From: Desulfonema limicola
GTDB taxonomy: Bacteria; Desulfobacterota; Desulfobacteria; Desulfobacterales; DYRC01
Assembly: GCA_020718925.1 (NCBI GenBank)
Contig: DYRC01000196.1
Location: 1-7,817, forward strand
DNA: 7,817 nucleotides
Direction: 5' to 3'
Shown: positions 5,035 to 7,817 of the stretch, one piece after another
Layout: every line of letters begins with the position of its first letter
Position numbering within the stretch: position 1 is the stretch's first letter
Notes under the pieces: generated by a model
Told to the model about the DNA's origin: nothing
Databases searched by the model: none
Seen by the model: only the letters and a program-made list of their open reading frames with translations
Position numbers and translations under genes: made by a program

Positions 5035-7620
5035 TCAATCAACCCGGAAGATAACAGATTCACCTTCCGCACCCGCCGTAACTGCGCTTCCGTCAGGAAT
5101 ATTTCCTTTGAGAATTTCCATTGACAGCGGATTTTCAAGATATTTCTGAATCGCACGTTTGAGCGGTCTTGCCCCGTAAATCCGATCATAGCCTTTTTCT
5201 GCCAGAAACATTTTTGCAGAATCGCTCAGAATCAGGCTGATATTTCGCTCGCCAAGCCGCTTTCTCAGCCGATCCATCTGAATTTCCACAATCCCGCCGA
5301 TCTGCTCCGGTGCAAGATTTTGGAAAATGATGATTTCATCAATGCGGTTTAAAAATTCAGGCTTGAACGCGGATCTGAGCGCGTCATTCACCCGGCGTTC
5401 CGCTTCTTCACGCTGAGACGCCCCCAATTCCTGAATCCACTGCGATCCGACATTGGATGTCATAATGATAATCGTATTTTTAAAATCAACCGTCCTGCCA
5501 TGCCCGTCCGTCATGCGTCCGTCATCCAAAATCTGCAAAAGCACATTGAACACATCCGGATGCGCTTTTTCGATTTCATCAAACAACACCACCGAATATG
5601 GACACCGCCGCACCGCCTCGGTCAGATACCCGCCTTCCTCATAGCCCACATAGCCCGGCGGCGCACCGAGCAGCCTTGCTACCGAATGCTTTTCCATATA
5701 TTCAGACATATCCACACGGATCATGGCAGTTTCGGAATCAAAAATAAACTCTGCCAACGCTTTTGCCAACTCGGTTTTACCAACGCCGGTCGGTCCCATG
5801 AAGATAAACGATCCGATGGGACGATTCGGATCCTGCAATCCTGACCGCGCCCGGCGAACCGCATTTGCAACTGCCACAATCGCTTCATTCTGACCGATAA
5901 CCCGCTTTGAAAGCCGCTCTTCGGTATGAATCAGCTTTTGCCGTTCACCCTCAAGCATTCTGCTGACCGGAATGCCTGTCCACCGGGACACCACTTCGGC
6001 AATATCTTCATCATCCACTTCTTCTTTGAGCATTTTCCGGTCTTTCTGAAGCTCGGACAGCTTGCGGTTTGCCTCTTCCAATTGCTTTTTCAACTCAATG
6101 GTCTTGCCATAGCGCAATTCCGCTACTTTTGCAAAATTGCCCTCGCGCTCCGCCTGCTGTTCCTCAATACCGAGATGCTCGGATTCTTCTTTGATTTTAC
6201 GGATTTCGGCAATCAGCGATTTCTCATTCTGCCAATGCCCTTTCATCTCAAGAATGTCATCTTTCAGACTTGCCAATTCCGATTCAAGTTTGCCAAGACG
6301 CTCTTTTGATGCCGAATCAGTTTCTTTTTTCAAAGCTTCGCGCTCAATCTCCGCCTGAGTAATTTTTCGCTGAATTTCATCAATTTCCACCGGCATACTG
6401 TCAATTTCAATGCGAAGCTTGGACGCGCATTCGTCAATCAGATCAATGGCTTTGTCCGGCAGAAATCTGTCCGAGATATAGCGGTTTGAAAGCGTGGAAG
6501 CCGCCACAATCGCCGAATCCTTGATTCTCACGCCGTGATGAACTTCGTATTTTTCCTTCAATCCGCGCAAAATGGAAATCGTGTCTTCCACCGTAGGTTC
6601 TCTGACGATGACCGGCTGAAATCTGCGTTCAAGTGCCGCATCTTTTTCAATGTATTTGCGATATTCATTGAGCGTGGTCGCGCCGACACAGCGCAACGTT
6701 CCCCGCGCCAAAGCAGGTTTGAGCATGTTGGATGCATCCATCGCGCCTTCGGCTGCGCCCGCACCGACCAGCGTGTGAAGTTCGTCAATGAACAGAATTA
6801 CCTGACCTTCGGCGCGTTCGACTTCTTTCAAAACCGCTTTCAGACGATCTTCAAATTCTCCGCGATATTTTGCGCCTGCAATCAATGCGCCCATATCCAG
6901 CGCAACAAGCCGCCGGTTTTTCAGGGTTTCAGACACATCACCTGCCACAATGCGCTGTGCAAGCCCTTCGACAATGGCGGTTTTACCCACGCCCGGTTCT
7001 CCGATTAAGACCGGATTATTCTTGGTGCGCCGGGAAAGTACCTGAACAATGCGCCGGATTTCCTCATCCCGCCCGATCACCGGATCAAGTTTGCCGATAC
7101 GCGCAAGCTCGGTCAGATCGCGGCTGAATTTTTTCAATGCCTCGTATTTTTCTTCCGGGTTCTGATCCGTAATGCGCTGATTACCCCGAATATCCATCAA
7201 CACTTTCAGAATCGCGTCTCTGGTAATACCTTGCTTTTTCAGATTTTTTGACGCTTCGCCGGTTTTTTCATCCGCAATCGAAAGAAAAATATGTTCAATG
7301 CTGACATATTCGTCTTTCATTTTGGAAGCTTCGGATATAGCCGCATCCAACACCGCTTTGGAACGGGGGCTGATATAAATTTCGCCTGAGCCTCTGACCT
7401 TCGGAAGCCTTGACAAAGCAAGTGTGATCTCCTGAGCGACCGCATTCGGAGAAACACCGAGCTTGCGTAAAAGGGATTTGGCAAGCCCTTCGGGTTCGGA
7501 CAGCATGGCAAGCAGAAGATGTTCCGGCTCAATTCCCTGATGAGAATGCTCAGACGCGAGATTCTGTGCCTGCTGAATCAATTCCTGTGATTTTATGGTA
7601 AATTTATCAAAACGCAGCAT
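5035..7620 (-). CDS. clpB: ATP-dependent chaperone/disaggregase ClpB (Hsp100)
   Basis: This 861-residue protein is full length for ClpB, the cytosolic hexamer that threads aggregated proteins through its pore together with DnaK/DnaJ/GrpE. Domains in order: Clp N-domain (about 1-145); NBD1 with Walker A GEPGVGKT (207-214), Walker B VILFIDE (274-280), pore loop KYRGEF (Tyr252) and arginine fingers in LERRF (332-333); coiled-coil middle domain (about 400-530); NBD2 with Walker A GPTGVGKT (609-616), pore loop GYVGYE (Tyr657), Walker B VVLFDE (677-682), arginine finger in FLNRID (Arg759) and sensor 2 GARPLKR (Arg818). The middle domain and lack of a ClpP-binding loop separate it from ClpA and ClpC. 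GGAG lies 7 nt upstream of the ATG. It has its own promoter and a strong terminator. No damage or missing residue is seen. Being a core gene, it is probably an unrelated neighbour of the downstream operon. Confidence 0.98.
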   Translation of the reverse strand: MLRFDKFTIKSQELIQQAQNLASEHSHQGIEPEHLLLAMLSEPEGLAKSLLRKLGVSPNAVAQEITLALSRLPKVRGSGEIYISPRSKAVLDAAISEASKMKDEYVSIEHIFLSIADEKTGEASKNLKKQGITRDAILKVLMDIRGNQRITDQNPEEKYEALKKFSRDLTELARIGKLDPVIGRDEEIRRIVQVLSRRTKNNPVLIGEPGVGKTAIVEGLAQRIVAGDVSETLKNRRLVALDMGALIAGAKYRGEFEDRLKAVLKEVERAEGQVILFIDELHTLVGAGAAEGAMDASNMLKPALARGTLRCVGATTLNEYRKYIEKDAALERRFQPVIVREPTVEDTISILRGLKEKYEVHHGVRIKDSAIVAASTLSNRYISDRFLPDKAIDLIDECASKLRIEIDSMPVEIDEIQRKITQAEIEREALKKETDSASKERLGKLESELASLKDDILEMKGHWQNEKSLIAEIRKIKEESEHLGIEEQQAEREGNFAKVAELRYGKTIELKKQLEEANRKLSELQKDRKMLKEEVDDEDIAEVVSRWTGIPVSRMLEGERQKLIHTEERLSKRVIGQNEAIVAVANAVRRARSGLQDPNRPIGSFIFMGPTGVGKTELAKALAEFIFDSETAMIRVDMSEYMEKHSVARLLGAPPGYVGYEEGGYLTEAVRRCPYSVVLFDEIEKAHPDVFNVLLQILDDGRMTDGHGRTVDFKNTIIIMTSNVGSQWIQELGASQREEAERRVNDALRSAFKPEFLNRIDEIIIFQNLAPEQIGGIVEIQMDRLRKRLGERNISLILSDSAKMFLAEKGYDRIYGARPLKRAIQKYLENPLSMEILKGNIPDGSAVTAGAEGESVIFRVD

Positions 7621-7627
7621 AAGTTCA

Positions 7628-7631
7628 CTCC
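7628..7631 (-). promoter_or_regulatory. Ribosome binding site of clpB
   Basis: GGAG lies 7 nt before the ATG at 7620-7618. It supports this start, which also gives the canonical ClpB N-terminus. Confidence 0.8.
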
Positions 7632-7659
7632 GTGTTTTACAAAATTGTTATTACCTGAA

Positions 7660-7687
7660 ATAATAATCACAGGGATTTTTTTGTCAA
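7660..7687 (-). promoter_or_regulatory. Sigma70-type promoter of clpB
   Basis: On the minus strand a perfect -35 box TTGACA (7687-7682) is separated by 16 nt from TATTAT (7665-7660), a 5/6 match to the -10 consensus. Transcription would start near 7653, leaving a leader of about 33 nt. No convincing sigma32-type -10 (CCCCAT) and no CIRCE inverted repeat is seen, which is notable for a heat-shock gene but not decisive. Confidence 0.65.
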
Positions 7688-7726
7688 AGGGTTGAAATTG
7701 AGATGAAAAATGATTATCGGGGCGGA

Positions 7727-7741
7727 GTAGGATTTTCCTAC
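7727..7741. repeat. Small perfect hairpin upstream of clpB promoter
   Basis: GTAGGA (7727-7732), a 3-nt loop and TCCTAC (7736-7741) form a perfect 6-bp inverted repeat about 40 bp upstream of the clpB -35 box. With no T-run after it, it reads better as an operator-like site than as a terminator. Confidence 0.35.
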
Positions 7742-7755
7742 CGTGAAAATACACT

Positions 7756-7815
7756 TCAATCCATAAATATTCTTATGCGTTTTCCGTGCATCGCCTCATC
7801 TTTACCGGAAGAGAG
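7756..7815 (-). CDS. Possible C-terminal end of an upstream gene (partial)
   Basis: On the minus strand one frame stays open from the window edge to a TGA at 7758-7756. It gives 19 residues ending KRIRIFMD, with composition typical of a protein C-terminus. The other two frames stop early (TAA at about 7773 and 7803). The stretch is too short for family assignment and may be chance. If real, it ends about 135 nt before clpB and reads in the same direction. Confidence 0.22.
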   Translation of the reverse strand, partial: LSSGKDEAMHGKRIRIFMD

Positions 7816-7817
7816 CG

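Noticed and set aside
5500..7127. Several plus-strand open frames of 80-157 codons opposite clpB
   Set aside because: They are antisense shadows of a conserved gene, with Arg/His/Cys-rich translations and no ribosome sites.
3902..7620. clpB as a functional member of the three-gene system
   Set aside because: A strong terminator, a 275-nt spacer and a separate promoter divide them, and ClpB is a widespread core chaperone. Only adjacency supports a link.
7775..7817. Plus-strand ATG at 7775 open to the window end, as a gene divergent from clpB
   Set aside because: No Shine-Dalgarno, only 14 codons visible, and the opposite strand has an equally plausible coding end.

Overview
The window carries four complete protein-coding genes, all on the minus strand, so transcription runs from high to low coordinates. 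The genome looks like that of a Gram-negative-type bacterium with moderate GC and AT-rich spacers. Two short low-complexity repeat elements have been accepted in frame inside genes. Such repeats are common in large, repeat-rich genomes, including some Desulfobacterota and cyanobacteria. The lineage is a weak inference; only clpB is a strong housekeeping anchor and it is not diagnostic by itself.

Region 1 (7817-4981): a possible C-terminal scrap of an upstream gene (7815-7756), a spacer with a small perfect hairpin, a clear sigma70-type promoter (TTGACA / TATTAT), and a complete clpB (861 codons) closed by a strong Rho-independent terminator at 4981-5017.

Region 2 (4980-4721): an AT-rich non-coding spacer. 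It contains an imperfect long hairpin (4874-4933), a 9-bp inverted repeat (4789-4797 / 4843-4851) and a second sigma70-type promoter (4758-4785). The -10 box of that promoter overlaps the most upstream ATG of the next gene, so the true start is probably the next ATG at 4720, which has a good Shine-Dalgarno.

Region 3 (4720-62): a tight three-gene operon. Gene A (4720-3902) encodes a small basic protein that looks like three winged-helix modules. Gene B (3891-1879) encodes a 670-residue P-loop/AAA-type ATPase with a large C-terminal half I cannot assign. Gene C (1897-62) encodes a fusion of an N-terminal PD-(D/E)XK nuclease of the RecB/Cas4 type with an FtsK-type alpha plus beta DNA translocase motor. 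Gene C lacks the membrane domain and the DNA-reading gamma winged helix of real FtsK. B and C overlap by 19 nt and are probably translationally coupled.

Working model (inference): A supplies DNA recognition, B is an ATP-driven loader or switch, and C is a motor that pumps and cuts DNA. This composition suggests an anti-invader (defence) or DNA-processing system. I do not recognise it as a named system. The operon has its own promoter and is separated from clpB by a terminator, so clpB is probably only a neighbour. The last 61 bases hold two back-to-back GC-rich palindromes and no supported gene.
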